A DNA stretch of 64,000 nucleotides from Callorhinus ursinus (GCF_003265705.1 NW_020313044.1:1404463-1468462); one strand, 5' to 3'; shown: positions 39,201 to 45,100, counted from the first letter of the stretch. Translations and numbers: made by a program. Notes: generated by a model not told the origin, from the sequence alone.

Positions 39201-40970
39201 CTCTCCATCCCCCTGCTTGCGTGCTAACGCTCTCTCTAAAATAAATAAATAAATCTTTAAAAATTTTTTTAAAAAGTTCAGCTGTTCCTCAAATTATAGG
39301 GTTCCATTTATATGAAATATCCAAATAGGCAATCTATAGATAAAGAAAGTAGACTGTCTCTGCCTGAGGGTGGAGGTGGATGACAGGGAGGTGGAGAGAT
39401 TGTAAAGTGACAGCTAAAGAAGGGATAAGAAACTTCTTTTAGGAGTAATGAAAATGTTCTAAAATTAGAACTAGAACAGAATTAGACTGTGGGGGCTTGT
39501 GGGTGGCTCAGTTGTTTAAGCCTGTGCCTTCAGCTCAGGTCATGATCCCAGGGTCTTGGGATCCAGCCTGAGGCAGGCTCCCTGCTCAGCAGGGAACGTG
39601 CTTCTCCCTCTCCCTCTGCCTGCCTCTCTGACTACTTGTGCTCTCTGTCAAATAAATAAGTAAAATTAAAAAATAAAATTAGACTGTGATAATGATTACA
39701 CAACTCTGTGAATATACTAAATTATGTGTATATACTAGGTTAATTTTATGTTTTTTGAATTAAATCTCAATAATGCTGTTAAAAAATACTCCTTAAACGC
39801 TAGTATGATTATAGGAATCCACCAGTGTAAAAAAAAAAATGCCCAACAGTTTCTAAGACCCAAGAATGCAGCTATCTTAGATACCTTACCAATTTTGATC
39901 TCCACTCCTCATGACCGAAGAGGCTAAACAGAGCTTCTCTCGGATGGACCATGGCTCTGTAGGGCCAGTACTCAGCAGCTTGTGTTCTAAAAGGAGAAAA
40001 GTCTTAGAGAACAACCACTGAGGCACTAGTTCTAAGGCCCAAAGGAAGGACTAAAAGCCTAATGCAAAACATCCCACCTTGTGGAACAAAGTGAGTTACT
40101 ATCACGGAATCTTCATTTTCACCTCTCTACTAAAATATCATAACGATTCATTCCCCGCAAAATTGCACTGAGTATCTGGCAAAACATTTTACTTCTTCAA
40201 ATGACACGGCTACTTTGTTTATTTTAAAAAGGCAGGGGAGAATGTCAGAGTAAGATAAGGCAGTTCTCACGACAGGCCCAGTTTTAAGACCAAAAAAAAA
40301 AAAAACAAAAAAGACTACTTGATTCCAATTTGAACGCGAGGGCTTATTTCCCAGGATTCCGAGCAGCCGCTCCCCTCCCCCACCTACTGCCCTGCCTCCT
40401 TCCTAGCATAAACTTGTTTACTTTCCTCGGTACTTTTACCCCCATGTAGCTGTCGGACATAATAAAAGACCTTTTCAACGTACGAAACAGGAAAATGGCT
40501 GAGATGCACAAAACGCAATTTCCCTAGCGGCCGAAAAAGCTAGAGTTAAAGTACCCCTTTTCTCTGGGAGCTGGACCACGGGACTCACAAACGCTGGCCA
40601 GAAACCGAACGGCTCTCTGAGAGCAGATTGCTCCCTGTGGCTCACAGCATCTCTTCGTCTGCACACCCAAGTCTCCTGAGCCCCTTTATCTCGCACCCCA
40701 CAGAGTTACCAAACACATAAGGATTCGCTGAGCTGCTTCTCTCAAATCCCCGCAGCCTCCCTCAGACCCAACACCCTACACTTCTTCTGGGCCTCTAATC
40801 GTTAATCTTCACGATACGGTCGAGTGCAGGTCCCTCAAGACCCTGGGCTCTTGGGCAATAATTGTTCCTAATCCCCAAGCGTGTGACAGAAATCTGGTAC
40901 CTAGCCTCTGGTCTAAAAGGCCTTCCACGCAAAGACAGTGGACATACTTACTACCCGTTCCGGTCGCCAT
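7720..40970 (-). CDS. BRD8: BRD8, bromodomain-containing protein 8 (complete, 28 coding exons)
   Basis: BRD8 (p120/TrCP120) is a nuclear subunit of the TIP60/NuA4-EP400 histone acetyltransferase complex and a nuclear-receptor coactivator; its bromodomain reads acetyl-lysine. The 28 exons join in frame to 1294 residues (my count). Domains: SANT-like segment about 15-55 ([14 protein letters not shown]), coiled coil about 85-165, a Pro/Ser/Thr-rich middle about 170-480, an acidic region about 500-770, bromodomain 1 about 770-885 and bromodomain 2 about 1166-1280, each with the conserved MYN asparagine. The start ATG at 40970 sits in a YY1-like motif. An alternative terminal exon at 18468-18527 gives a form with one bromodomain. 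The long form stops about 14 codons earlier than the human protein as I recall it. KIF20A starts about 0.5 kb away on the other strand. Confidence 0.96.
8339..8516 (-). CDS. BRD8: BRD8 coding exon 27 (bromodomain 2, second half)
   Basis: 178 bases, residues ~1219-1278: [14 protein letters not shown] through [19 protein letters not shown] to LEQIQ. It has the same length and phase as exon 19, its paralogue in bromodomain 1. Confidence 0.95.
8640..8910. repeat. MIR-like SINE relic
   Basis: The 'ttaagtacttgttcaaagtcacacagct' core, with 'aggtaccttattatcacc' upstream, is the conserved MIR pattern. It lies in a BRD8 intron. Confidence 0.7.
9090..9255. repeat. MIR-like SINE relic
   Basis: 'tctagctctgctattcactg...cctcacgtatagaatgaagg' matches the diverged MIR pattern. 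Confidence 0.6.
9405..9515 (-). mobile_element. LINE-1 3' fragment (antisense)
   Basis: 'ttatgttaatcacgttacacc...cataacacccagtgctccatg' is the reverse complement of the same carnivore L1 3' end seen at 7231-7380. Confidence 0.8.
9778..9888 (+). mobile_element. Short tRNA-type CAN-SINE
   Basis: Short form ('gcctggctgactcgg', 'gatctcggggttgtgagttc') with A/T tail. 'aaagaaatgat' repeats on both sides. Confidence 0.88.
9976..10044 (-). CDS. BRD8: BRD8 coding exon 26 (bromodomain 2)
   Basis: 69 bases encoding [22 protein letters not shown], the ZA-loop region of bromodomain 2. Exon 18 is the equivalent in bromodomain 1, also 69 bases. Confidence 0.94.
10143..10232 (-). CDS. BRD8: BRD8 coding exon 25 (start of bromodomain 2)
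   Basis: 90 bases: [15 protein letters not shown], then [15 protein letters not shown], the first helix of bromodomain 2. Equivalent to exon 17 (93 bases). Confidence 0.92.
10331..10538 (-). mobile_element. CAN-SINE
   Basis: Reverse-oriented SINE with a long T run, flanked on both sides by 'tatagtgctcct' (10319-10330 and 10539-10550). Confidence 0.95.
10551..12480. other. BRD8 intron, no feature recognised
   Basis: AT-rich intronic sequence. The short open frames here have no recognisable protein content, and I see no clear repeat family. Confidence 0.5.
12498..12703 (+). mobile_element. CAN-SINE
   Basis: Older-looking full SINE ('gcacctaggtggcgcagtcgg') flanked by 'agagaaaggttatt' on both sides. 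Confidence 0.93.
12752..12948 (-). mobile_element. CAN-SINE
   Basis: Reverse-oriented SINE flanked by 'tgaaacagatttttt' on both sides (12739 and 12949). Confidence 0.94.
12963..13058 (-). mobile_element. Short tRNA-type CAN-SINE
   Basis: Reverse short form: 'gtaggctctatgcctaacatgg...gattgagccaggcagatgcc'. Confidence 0.82.
13263..13420 (-). CDS. BRD8: BRD8 coding exon 24
   Basis: 158 bases encoding an acidic stretch with [12 protein letters not shown] and [10 protein letters not shown]. It resembles exon 16 ([19 protein letters not shown]), so this exon belongs to the duplicated cassette. Confidence 0.92.
13725..13965. repeat. MIR-like SINE relic
   Basis: 'gagccaggcactaagcaaagtgctttacatg ... 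aaggtcacacagttaagtgg' is a clear MIR. Confidence 0.8.
14018..14281 (-). CDS. BRD8: BRD8 coding exon 23
   Basis: 264 bases, [18 protein letters not shown] to RLSRESEE. Low-complexity Glu/Ser/Pro-rich linker between the two bromodomains, found only in the long form. Confidence 0.92.
14424..14612 (+). mobile_element. CAN-SINE (first of a same-site pair)
   Basis: Full SINE flanked by 'aaaatgtgtaaaataggg' and 'aaaatgtataaaataggg'. Confidence 0.93.
14629..14812 (+). mobile_element. CAN-SINE (second of a same-site pair)
   Basis: Full SINE inserted in the right-hand target copy of the previous one; 'aaaatgtataaaata' appears again after its tail, giving three copies of the target. Confidence 0.93.
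15440..15625 (+). mobile_element. CAN-SINE
   Basis: Head 'gtgcctgggtggctgtcgttaag', CT body and tail; 'agtggtaga' on both sides. Confidence 0.93.
15706..15984 (-). CDS. BRD8: BRD8 coding exon 22
   Basis: 279 bases: [17 protein letters not shown] to NLLHFLSE. It joins SLF (exon 21) to VAY (exon 23). Acidic Ser/Glu-rich linker specific to the two-bromodomain form. Its first codon is an in-frame ATG but lies directly after an acceptor, so it is not a start. Confidence 0.93.
16536..16661 (-). mobile_element. Short tRNA-type CAN-SINE
   Basis: Reverse short form beginning 'aagtaggctccatgcccag' and ending 'gactgagccacccaggcacccc'. Confidence 0.88.
17261..17387 (-). mobile_element. Short tRNA-type CAN-SINE
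   Basis: Reverse short form 'aagtaggctccacgcccagtg ... gagctacctaggtgcccc'. Confidence 0.88.
18140..18467 (-). other. BRD8: 3' UTR of short BRD8 transcript
   Basis: Follows the alternative stop at 18470-18468. AATAAA on the gene strand (plus-strand tttatt at 18158-18163) ends it. An AC-rich microsatellite lies just downstream (about 18100-18180). Confidence 0.7.
18158..18163 (-). terminator. Polyadenylation signal of short BRD8 transcript
   Basis: AATAAA on the gene strand about 305 bases after the alternative stop codon. Confidence 0.65.
18468..18527 (-). CDS. BRD8: BRD8 alternative terminal exon (short form)
   Basis: Acceptor ...catctag, then [19 protein letters not shown] and a stop: exactly the C-terminus I recall for the shorter human BRD8. 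It splices from exon 21 in phase 0. The long form skips it and uses exons 22-28. Confidence 0.9.
   Translation of the reverse strand, partial: DGGTRGRRCAIEADMKMKK
18530..20150. other. BRD8 intron with MIR relic and CA repeat
   Basis: A MIR-like element at about 19350-19570 ('ttaacactttaat ... ttatcctcacaacatccctgtgaggtagg') and a short (CA)n at 19973-19985. No exon seen otherwise. Confidence 0.6.
20158..20202 (-). CDS. BRD8: BRD8 coding exon 21
   Basis: 45 bases, [15 protein letters not shown], donor TTT|gtaagt. This is the branch point between the short (18468-18527) and long (15984 onward) C-termini. Confidence 0.93.
20677..20781 (-). CDS. BRD8: BRD8 coding exon 20
   Basis: 105 bases: [20 protein letters not shown] through to KQDSSEK, directly after bromodomain 1. 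Basic Arg/Lys-rich stretch in the middle. Confidence 0.93.
21247..21340 (+). mobile_element. Short tRNA-type CAN-SINE
   Basis: 'gatgcctggctggctcgg ... gtgggtttgagccccgtgttggg' flanked by 'aaaatatgcattca' on both sides. Confidence 0.9.
21588..21776 (-). mobile_element. CAN-SINE
   Basis: Reverse-oriented SINE preceded by a (ttcttt)n run; a few bases of the tRNA-derived part are lost near 21720. Confidence 0.9.
21833..22010 (-). CDS. BRD8: BRD8 coding exon 19 (bromodomain 1, second half)
   Basis: 178 bases: [14 protein letters not shown] to [19 protein letters not shown] to LEQIQ. Holds the MYN asparagine that contacts acetyl-lysine in bromodomains. Confidence 0.96.
22401..22469 (-). CDS. BRD8: BRD8 coding exon 18 (bromodomain 1)
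   Basis: 69 bases: [20 protein letters not shown], the ZA loop of bromodomain 1. Confidence 0.95.
22662..22754 (-). CDS. BRD8: BRD8 coding exon 17 (start of bromodomain 1)
   Basis: 93 bases: [16 protein letters not shown], then [15 protein letters not shown], the first helix of bromodomain 1. Confidence 0.95.
22943..23157 (-). CDS. BRD8: BRD8 coding exon 16 (acidic)
   Basis: 215 bases: [36 protein letters not shown] and [12 protein letters not shown]. Strongly acidic; ends two bases into a codon. Confidence 0.94.
23160..23920. other. BRD8 intron, no feature recognised
   Basis: Unique-looking intronic sequence without recognisable repeats or exons. A small open frame at 23588-23869 has no recognisable protein content. 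Confidence 0.5.
23925..23971 (-). CDS. BRD8: BRD8 coding exon 15
   Basis: 47 bases: (D)[15 protein letters not shown], joining MS(D) to DAPGED. Confidence 0.92.
24173..24266 (-). CDS. BRD8: BRD8 coding exon 14
   Basis: 94 bases: [18 protein letters not shown] to HKFEMS. Acceptor ...ggtcttcag. Confidence 0.93.
24557..25009 (-). CDS. BRD8: BRD8 coding exon 13 (largest exon)
   Basis: 453 bases: [19 protein letters not shown] to TTVKTE. Acidic, rich in Glu, Pro and Asp. Contains VKQER and IKMEP, which look like sumoylation-type psiKxE sites. Confidence 0.95.
25351..25631 (-). CDS. BRD8: BRD8 coding exon 12
   Basis: 281 bases: [18 protein letters not shown] to [10 protein letters not shown]. 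Conserved [16 protein letters not shown] segment. Confidence 0.95.
26053..26262 (-). CDS. BRD8: BRD8 coding exon 11
   Basis: 210 bases: [18 protein letters not shown] to STPESVAP. Pro/Val/Ser-rich linker. Confidence 0.94.
26680..26860. repeat. MIR-like SINE relic
   Basis: 'taattctcataacatccttgtgaagta ... ccaaggccacaaaatcag' is the MIR pattern. Confidence 0.75.
27166..27310 (-). CDS. BRD8: BRD8 coding exon 10
   Basis: 145 bases: [17 protein letters not shown] to TVAASPAAS. Ends one base into a codon. Confidence 0.94.
27707..27925 (-). CDS. BRD8: BRD8 coding exon 9
   Basis: 219 bases, 73 codons in phase 0: [18 protein letters not shown] to [12 protein letters not shown]. Pro-rich. Being symmetric, it can be skipped without a frameshift; skipping it would account for the 73-residue difference from the human 1235-residue form as I recall it. 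Confidence 0.93.
28461..28597 (-). CDS. BRD8: BRD8 coding exon 8
   Basis: 137 bases: [19 protein letters not shown] to TTMEEATSG. Confidence 0.94.
29247..29311 (-). CDS. BRD8: BRD8 coding exon 7 (coiled coil)
   Basis: 65 bases: [21 protein letters not shown]. Glu/Lys-rich, continues the coiled coil. Confidence 0.93.
29468..29663 (-). mobile_element. CAN-SINE
   Basis: Reverse-oriented full SINE; directly followed by an older short SINE in the same orientation. Confidence 0.93.
29664..29768 (-). mobile_element. Short tRNA-type CAN-SINE
   Basis: 'ggtaatctctacacccaatgtgggactcaaacc ... gactagccgggcacccc'. Confidence 0.85.
29889..30092 (-). mobile_element. CAN-SINE
   Basis: Reverse-oriented SINE with a perfect flanking duplication 'tatcacattaccttct'. 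Confidence 0.95.
30276..30356 (-). CDS. BRD8: BRD8 coding exon 6
   Basis: 81 bases: [20 protein letters not shown] to LCNDIV(M). The frame requires the donor GTGAT|gtgggt rather than the nearer ATT|gtgatg, which would shift frame. Human reads ...NDIAT as I recall, so A and T have become V and M. Confidence 0.85.
30476..30598 (-). CDS. BRD8: BRD8 coding exon 5 (coiled coil)
   Basis: 123 bases: [40 protein letters not shown]. Predicted coiled coil with heptad leucines and valines. Confidence 0.95.
30813..30862 (-). CDS. BRD8: BRD8 coding exon 4
   Basis: 50 bases: [17 protein letters not shown]. Confidence 0.93.
31031..31216 (+). mobile_element. CAN-SINE
   Basis: Full SINE flanked by 'actcaataccag' on both sides. 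Confidence 0.93.
31300..31740. repeat. MIR-like relic split by a SINE
   Basis: 'caaggcaatgtgttaaatgctttataggtattacctcg ... tttacaaatgagaaaactgag' fits MIR; a CAN-SINE at 31410-31627 splits it. Confidence 0.7.
31410..31627 (-). mobile_element. CAN-SINE
   Basis: Reverse-oriented SINE with a long (ga)n run, flanked by 'caatcctgaagcaactttt' on both sides. Confidence 0.95.
31940..32145 (+). mobile_element. CAN-SINE
   Basis: Full SINE flanked by 'aaaacagcacttgc' on both sides. It lies about 30 bases from the donor side of BRD8 exon 3. Confidence 0.94.
32173..32242 (-). CDS. BRD8: BRD8 coding exon 3 (SANT-like)
   Basis: 70 bases: [23 protein letters not shown]; completes the SANT-like domain. Confidence 0.94.
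32410..32575 (+). mobile_element. CAN-SINE
   Basis: 'gacacctgggtggctcattcag', CT body, short tail. Confidence 0.9.
32650..33140 (+). mobile_element. Probable old LINE-1 ORF2/3' fragment
   Basis: 'ttttgatccactaatacaactcctaagaatctatta' and 'gggatcaaggaagagtgtggga' resemble diverged L1M sequence. Confidence 0.45.
33154..33567 (+). mobile_element. CAN-SINE split by a nested SINE
   Basis: Outer SINE, head 33154-33195 and body 33413-33567, flanked by a perfect 'cttgaaaaagatccaaag' duplication. The inner reverse SINE (33196-33406) duplicated 'gagcatccaactctt' of the outer element. Confidence 0.93.
33196..33406 (-). mobile_element. CAN-SINE nested inside another CAN-SINE
   Basis: Complete reverse-oriented SINE with (ga)n-rich tract, inserted about 40 bases into the outer element. 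Confidence 0.94.
33690..33882 (-). mobile_element. CAN-SINE
   Basis: Reverse-oriented full SINE ending 'gagccactcaggcgcccc'. Confidence 0.92.
34005..34385 (+). mobile_element. CAN-SINE with nested reverse SINE in its tail
   Basis: Outer plus-strand SINE 34005-34170. A reverse SINE (34165-34357) sits in its tail, and 'tcaaataaataaaatctt' occurs on both sides of the inner copy. Confidence 0.93.
34811..34992 (-). mobile_element. CAN-SINE
   Basis: Reverse-oriented SINE inside the LINE-1 fragment. Confidence 0.92.
35029..35229 (+). mobile_element. CAN-SINE
   Basis: Plus-strand SINE with a long A tail; 'gtaccag' on both sides. Confidence 0.92.
35436..35632 (+). mobile_element. CAN-SINE
   Basis: Full SINE, immediately followed by another full copy. 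'aaaattaatgctagag' occurs before the pair and again after it. Confidence 0.92.
35633..35875 (+). mobile_element. CAN-SINE with extended AATAAA tail
   Basis: Second of the pair, inserted in the tail of the first; its own A/T tail is about 70 bases long. Confidence 0.92.
36030..36215 (+). mobile_element. CAN-SINE (1 of 3 at one target)
   Basis: Preceded and followed by 'aaatttcaaagttttg'. Confidence 0.94.
36234..36412 (+). mobile_element. CAN-SINE (2 of 3 at one target)
   Basis: Follows a further 'aaatttcaaagtttt' copy; ends in an AATAAA-rich tail and a third copy of the target. Confidence 0.94.
36434..36605 (+). mobile_element. CAN-SINE (3 of 3 at one target)
   Basis: Diverged older subtype ('gcgtccaactcttgatttcag'), so it probably arrived first. 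Confidence 0.92.
36760..37140 (+). mobile_element. CAN-SINE with reverse SINE in its tail
   Basis: Plus-strand SINE 36760-36935. A reverse SINE (36936-37124) is inserted in the tail; 'aataaataaaatctt' is found on both sides of it. Confidence 0.92.
37306..37428 (+). mobile_element. Short tRNA-type CAN-SINE
   Basis: 'gtgcctgactggctcaatc ... gggtgtagatattacttaaaaat' flanked by 'aagatgtccttag' and 'aaggtgtccttag'. Confidence 0.9.
37476..37680 (+). mobile_element. CAN-SINE (older subtype)
   Basis: 'gtacctgggtggtgcagtcag ... gtctgactctttgttttcagc'. Confidence 0.88.
37681..38035 (+). mobile_element. LINE-1 3' end
   Basis: 'tcatttgatctcactcatatgtggaattt', a G-rich tract at 37840-37862, and 'aactgaatttaaataaaat' tail. 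This is the 3' UTR of a carnivore L1. Confidence 0.88.
38250..38352 (+). mobile_element. Short tRNA-type CAN-SINE
   Basis: 'atgcctggctggctccgtcgg' head with A tail; 'aactcaaaatgga' before and after. Confidence 0.88.
38657..38844 (+). mobile_element. CAN-SINE
   Basis: Flanked by 'aaagaatccagaggatcgg' and 'aaagaatccaaaggatcgg'. Confidence 0.94.
39076..39270 (+). mobile_element. CAN-SINE (older subtype)
   Basis: 'ggcacctggatggttcagttgatgg ... ctctgactctgg', with 'agttca' type flanks. Confidence 0.88.
39491..39676 (+). mobile_element. CAN-SINE
   Basis: Flanked by 'agaattagactgtg' and 'aaaattagactgtg'. Confidence 0.92.
39890..39986 (-). CDS. BRD8: BRD8 coding exon 2 (SANT-like)
   Basis: 97 bases: [18 protein letters not shown] to MRSGDQNW. 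Acceptor ...ccttttag, donor TTG|gtaagg. Confidence 0.95.
40952..40970 (-). CDS. BRD8: BRD8 coding exon 1
   Basis: ATG GCG ACC GGA ACG GGT A, then donor gtaagt: MATGTG(K). The start codon lies in CAAGATGGCGACC, a YY1-type element, and the 5' UTR runs right into the CpG-rich promoter. Confidence 0.94.
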
Positions 40971-40975
40971 CTTGG
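40957..40975 (-). promoter_or_regulatory. YY1-like and ETS-like motifs at the BRD8 start
   Basis: Gene-strand CAAGATGGCGAC matches the YY1 consensus and contains the start codon; CCGGAA next to it is an ETS core. Confidence 0.6.
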
Positions 40976-41028
40976 CCCTGAAGTCTCCACCCCCCTCAGG
41001 GAAGACGGTCTAGTGCGGCCCAAGCCCG

Positions 41029-41089
41029 GGAACTCTGGGAAATAGAGTCCGGGAGTTTGTTCGCGATGCCTCCTGGGAAGCGTAGTCCC
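41029..41089 (-). promoter_or_regulatory. Two ZNF143/THAP11-like (SBS) sites
   Basis: At 41067-41089 the minus strand reads GGGACTACGCTTCCCAGGAGGCA, close to the ACTACAATTCCCAG-type SBS motif. At 41029-41050 a weaker copy reads GGACTCTATTTCCCAGAGTT. Confidence 0.6.
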
Positions 41090-41360
41090 AACCCCCAGGA
41101 TGAGCAAGCCCTAAACCAGGCTTCTTGGGTGCTCCTGGGAAGGAATGTGCTAAACGAGGATGGCGGTGAAGCCTCAGAATTTCCTTTAGGTTTCTTAGAA
41201 AAGAAGTTCCTAGGGTCCAAGGAAAAGTGTTAAGCGCGAAGAATTGTAGGCGGCCCAACTCAAAATTCCGTCAGTTGGTAACCCGGAGCCACAATAGAAG
41301 GCAGGGGTCAAGCCGGAGCAAACCGTCTACCAGTCGCTTCCGCCCCTTTTCCTTGCGCTG

Positions 41361-41392
41361 ATTGGCAGCTGCAGGCTTCGCTGTCTGATTGG
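41361..41392 (+). promoter_or_regulatory. Two inverted CCAAT boxes (NF-Y)
   Basis: ATTGG at 41361-41365 and 41388-41392, 27 bases apart, in the contexts gctgATTGGc and ctgATTGGcc. Paired CCAAT boxes upstream of a CHR are typical of G2/M genes. Confidence 0.65.
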
Positions 41393-41404
41393 CCGAACGA
41401 ATGC

Positions 41405-41419
41405 AGCGCGTAATTTAAA
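41405..41419 (+). promoter_or_regulatory. CDE/CHR-like cell-cycle element of KIF20A
   Basis: AGCGC at 41405-41409, a four-base spacer, then TTTAAA at 41414-41419, just downstream of the CCAAT pair and upstream of exon 1. TTTAAA is a minor CHR variant, so the call is by position and spacing. Confidence 0.5.
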
Positions 41420-41454
41420 ACATTGTATCAGTAACAAAGGTGCTCCTCGTGGGT

Positions 41455-41542
41455 GGAGTTGTGCTCTCAGACGGCGAAAGTCCAGGTTCGGCAGCAGGGT
41501 GTGTGAGCCGGTACCAGAGGAGGAGCGAGTGTCGCGTCTTCG
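41455..41542 (+). other. KIF20A: KIF20A non-coding exon 1 (5' UTR)
   Basis: Donor CTTCG|gtgagt at 41542/41543. The left end is estimated from the promoter elements. Confidence 0.65.
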
Positions 41543-42025
41543 GTGAGTTTGCGGCTGTGCCGGAGCCCAGCTGCCGTACCAGTTCTTGCCCTCGCGGGAT
41601 AGGCTTTTAGAAAGCGAAGCTGCGGCAATCCCCTATTTTTTTTTTTTTTTTTAATACCTCTGTCCTCCCTTTGGGCCTGGAGTGAGGTTGGAGAAGGAGC
41701 CTAAGGCAAATATACCACCTCCTCGACACCGGTGGGCGAGGCACCCTAATTAGAGTGTGGCCTTCTGCTTTTGGAGCGAGGTATCTGTTCATTCCTTTTG
41801 GCGGTCGGAAATGCCTAAGACAGGATTACGTGATTAACTCCTCTTATCCCGTACCCCTCTACTGGCATTTGAAGGGATAAGGGAGTAGGAATTCAAGCAG
41901 CGAGAGGAAGGTGTCCTGGGGCAAGGAAATTGTTTCTTACCTAGAATTTGCAGCCTCTTCTGTCCCTTAAGTTCTCCTCCCTACCCACCCTTGTCTCTTT
42001 GTAGACCTAAGCTGCCCCTGCTGTC

Positions 42026-42190
42026 ATGTCTCAAGGGATCCTTTCTCCGCCAGCCGGCTTGCTGTCAGATGAGGAGGTTGTAGTCTCCCCCATGTTTGAG
42101 TCCACAGCTGCAGATTTAGGGTCTGTCGTACGTAAGGACCTGATAGCAGACTGCTCTGTCATCTCCACCTCCCTGGAGGATAAGCAGCAG
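42026..42190 (+). CDS. KIF20A: KIF20A coding exon 2 (start codon exon)
   Basis: The exon begins at 42005 after ...ttgtag; ATG at 42026. Encodes [15 protein letters not shown] to SLEDKQQ, the N-terminal extension before the motor. Confidence 0.95.
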
Positions 42191-45100
42191 GTAAAGGAGT
42201 TGGACAGTGGCTTGGCAGCAGAAAGTGATGTCCTCAGCCTACCAGTTGTCCATACAGAATTCGTATGAGGTCAAAGCAGCAATCCCAAGGGTCTGAGGGA
42301 TCAATTAAAAATTAAGAGCACGACAGGTGAAAAATGTAAATTTGTGTGTCCTTAAGAACTATTATTTGCATTCCATTAAGGAAACACTCTCACGTGCATA
42401 CTCTCCGTCCTAAGAGGGAAGGCTAAGAGTTCTCTCACCACGAGGCGTAGATGTGTTAAGTAATTTGCACAAGATCATACTGCCATTAGGTATGTTTTTA
42501 GTATTAACTGTAGCTTCCATTTTTGGAGCCTTTATGCTAAGCTGGGGTTTCTCAGCTGCAGCATTATTAACATTTGGGGCCAGATAATTCGTTTTAGGGG
42601 GCTGTCTTGTACCTTAAGATGTTTAGCAACATACCTGGCCTCTACCCACTAGATGTCACTAGCTCCTTCCCACTGTGACAACCAAGAAGCTTCCCCTGAC
42701 CTAGCTAAATGTCCCTTGGCTGGGAAATGGCGCTGGTTGAGAACAATTCTACTAGGAAGTCTCCTGTTTTATAGAGAAAATTTCATGAGAGCAGGAGCCT
42801 TGATAATGTCCCTGCCTCTGGACCACCAGAGCCTTAGAGTTCCCAGGCCATAGTAGGCAGATCTCTAAATATCTGTTGCATGAATGAAGTGGGTTCTATT
42901 ATTAACCCAATTCTACAGATATGGAAACAGAGGCAGAGAATCTAAAGAACTTGTTCAAGATGTCATACTTCTAAATGATGGAATTGGAACACTAATTTAG
43001 GTTTGTCTGCCTCCAAGGTGCTTAACTACTATGTTTTGCTGTAATACCACATGCTGATTTGCATACCAGTTAACCAGTTCTAATTCAGAAAGTCAGTGTG
43101 GCAGGCCAACGTTTCCAGGATACTGAAGACAGTGCAGGTGATAAAGCAGTGAAAAAACCCATGTGGGTTGGAATGATTATGGAACTAGAGTAGCTAGCTG
43201 TACAGATATTTGAGGTGAAATGGGGGTACTGTTAGCATGATTCTCTGGAAATATGCTGTGTTTGCCCATCTGCTTGGAAGTAACTGCTGATTCCTGCCTG
43301 GAATTCTGCCACAGGTTCCATCTGAGGATAGTACAGAGAAGGTGAAAGTATACCTGAGAGTTAGGCCTTTGTTACCTTCAGAGTTGGAACGACAGGAAGA
43401 TCAGGTGAGTGTCTGAGGAGGGAAGATTTAAGATGGAATGATACAATACAGGAAAAGTTCCTAGGATTGTTCCCTTCTGTGATTTTTTTTTTTTTTTACC
43501 CCGTCTCAGGATTGTGTCCGTATCGAGAATGTGGAGACCCTTGTTCTACAGGCACCCAAGGACTCCTTTGCCCAGAAGAGCAATGAGAGGGGAATTGGCC
43601 AAGCTGCCCATAGATTCACCTTTTCCCAGGTATGGAGGTACTGGTTTATGAACAAGGACCAACATATTAGGGGCAACTTTATTCTCTCTTTAGAGGGGAA
43701 GGCTTTTACTTGACTGTGAGTTCCTTATATATGCATGTCTATAATTTTGGGGACTCATGTGTGAGTCAGTGCATCGAGTACTTTATGTGCATTAATTCCC
43801 AACATCTCTATTATTATTATTCTTGTCCCTATTTTCCTGATAAGGATACTATGACTCAGTGAAGATTATGTTGCTGAATCCATGTAGCTAGTCAGTGGTA
43901 GAGTTAGGCCTTGCATCTAGAACTATCCATCTCTAAAGCCCACCCTTGTGATTACTGTGTGCCATTGTGTGTGTAGCATCAGACGTAGCCCAAGAGTAGT
44001 GTGATGCTACACACACAGTGGCCTTGGAAGCTATTTGAAGATTGGAGCCAAGGGCTGGGGTAGGATCTCTCCATCCTTGATGGTACCTGGAAGTATCTGT
44101 TGATTTGGATGAAAGATGCACTGGCAGAGGGTGGTTTCGTCTTCAGTGTTTGGAGAGCAGCTGGAAGCACTGTGGGAAGAGGTTGCTTGAGTCGTCTCCA
44201 GAGCCAGTCACCCAGGAAGGGACGCATCTGCTGGCTCTGTACAGGAGGCAATGGGAGATGAGGGATGGGCCTCTGAGAAATTGGGTCTGTCTCTAGATCT
44301 TTGGGCCAGAAGTGGGACAGGCATCCTTCTTCAACCTGACCGTGAAGGAAATGGTAAAGGATGTACTCAAAGGGCAGAACTGGCTCATTTATACATATGG
44401 AGTCACCAACTCAGGGAAAACCCACACAATTCAAGGTGAGTAAGTAGTGGGCCTTACAGAATTGCTGATTGGCCTGTAATGATGCTTTTTGGTTTTTGTT
44501 TGTTTGTTTTTAAGATTTTTTGTTTATTCATTTGAGAGAGAACGAGAGAGAAAGATTAGGGAGAGAGAGTGAGAACACGAGCAGGGGTGACGGGGAGAGG
44601 GAGAAGCTGGCTCCCCGCTGAGCAGGGAGCCCGATGTGGGGCTCAGTCCTAGGACCCTGGGATCATGACCTGAGCCGAAGGAGGAAGCTTAACCGACTGA
44701 GCCACCCAGGTGCCCCTGTACTGATGTTTTCTTTGGAAAAGCCTTTTGATGCTTTGAATTTGGAAGGAGCACTCAGCTGTCCATCTTTCCATGCTTACAG
44801 GTACCATCAAGGATGGAGGGATTCTACCCCGGTCCTTGGCTCTGATCTTCAATAGCCTCCAAGGCCAACTTCAACCAACACCTGATCTGAAGCCCGTACT
44901 CTTCAATGAGGTAATCTGGCTAGACAGCAAGCAGATCCGACAGGAGGAAATGAAGAAACTGGCCCTGCTAAATGGAGGCCTCCAAGAGGTGAAGTGCTGG
45001 TGATCACAGAGGTGGGGTAAGAGGACAAATCTGTGGAAAGTTTTGTGCTTATTTTCTCTCTGGGCCTCTCCAGGAGGAGCTGTCCACCTCCTTGAAGAGG

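Larger units (their letters stand above)
38353..39790 (+). mobile_element. LINE-1 ORF2 and 3' region, split by SINEs
   Basis: L1 ORF2-type text ('gatatgcaaatcaaaaccacgatgaaataccatctcatacc') running into an L1M-type 3' end ('ggtggaggtggatgacagggag'). SINEs at 38657-38850, 39076-39270 and 39491-39680 interrupt it. Multiple stops; not coding. Confidence 0.8.
40950..41550. promoter_or_regulatory. Bidirectional BRD8/KIF20A promoter, CpG-rich
   Basis: BRD8 ATG (40970, minus) and KIF20A exon 1 (about 41455, plus) are about 0.5 kb apart. CpGs are visibly denser here than in the surrounding introns and no SINE is present, unlike everything around it. Confidence 0.8.

Noticed and set aside
40475..41258. 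Open frames on the minus strand upstream of BRD8
   Set aside because: These follow from CpG-rich promoter sequence without stops; they do not connect to any exon and have no recognised homology.
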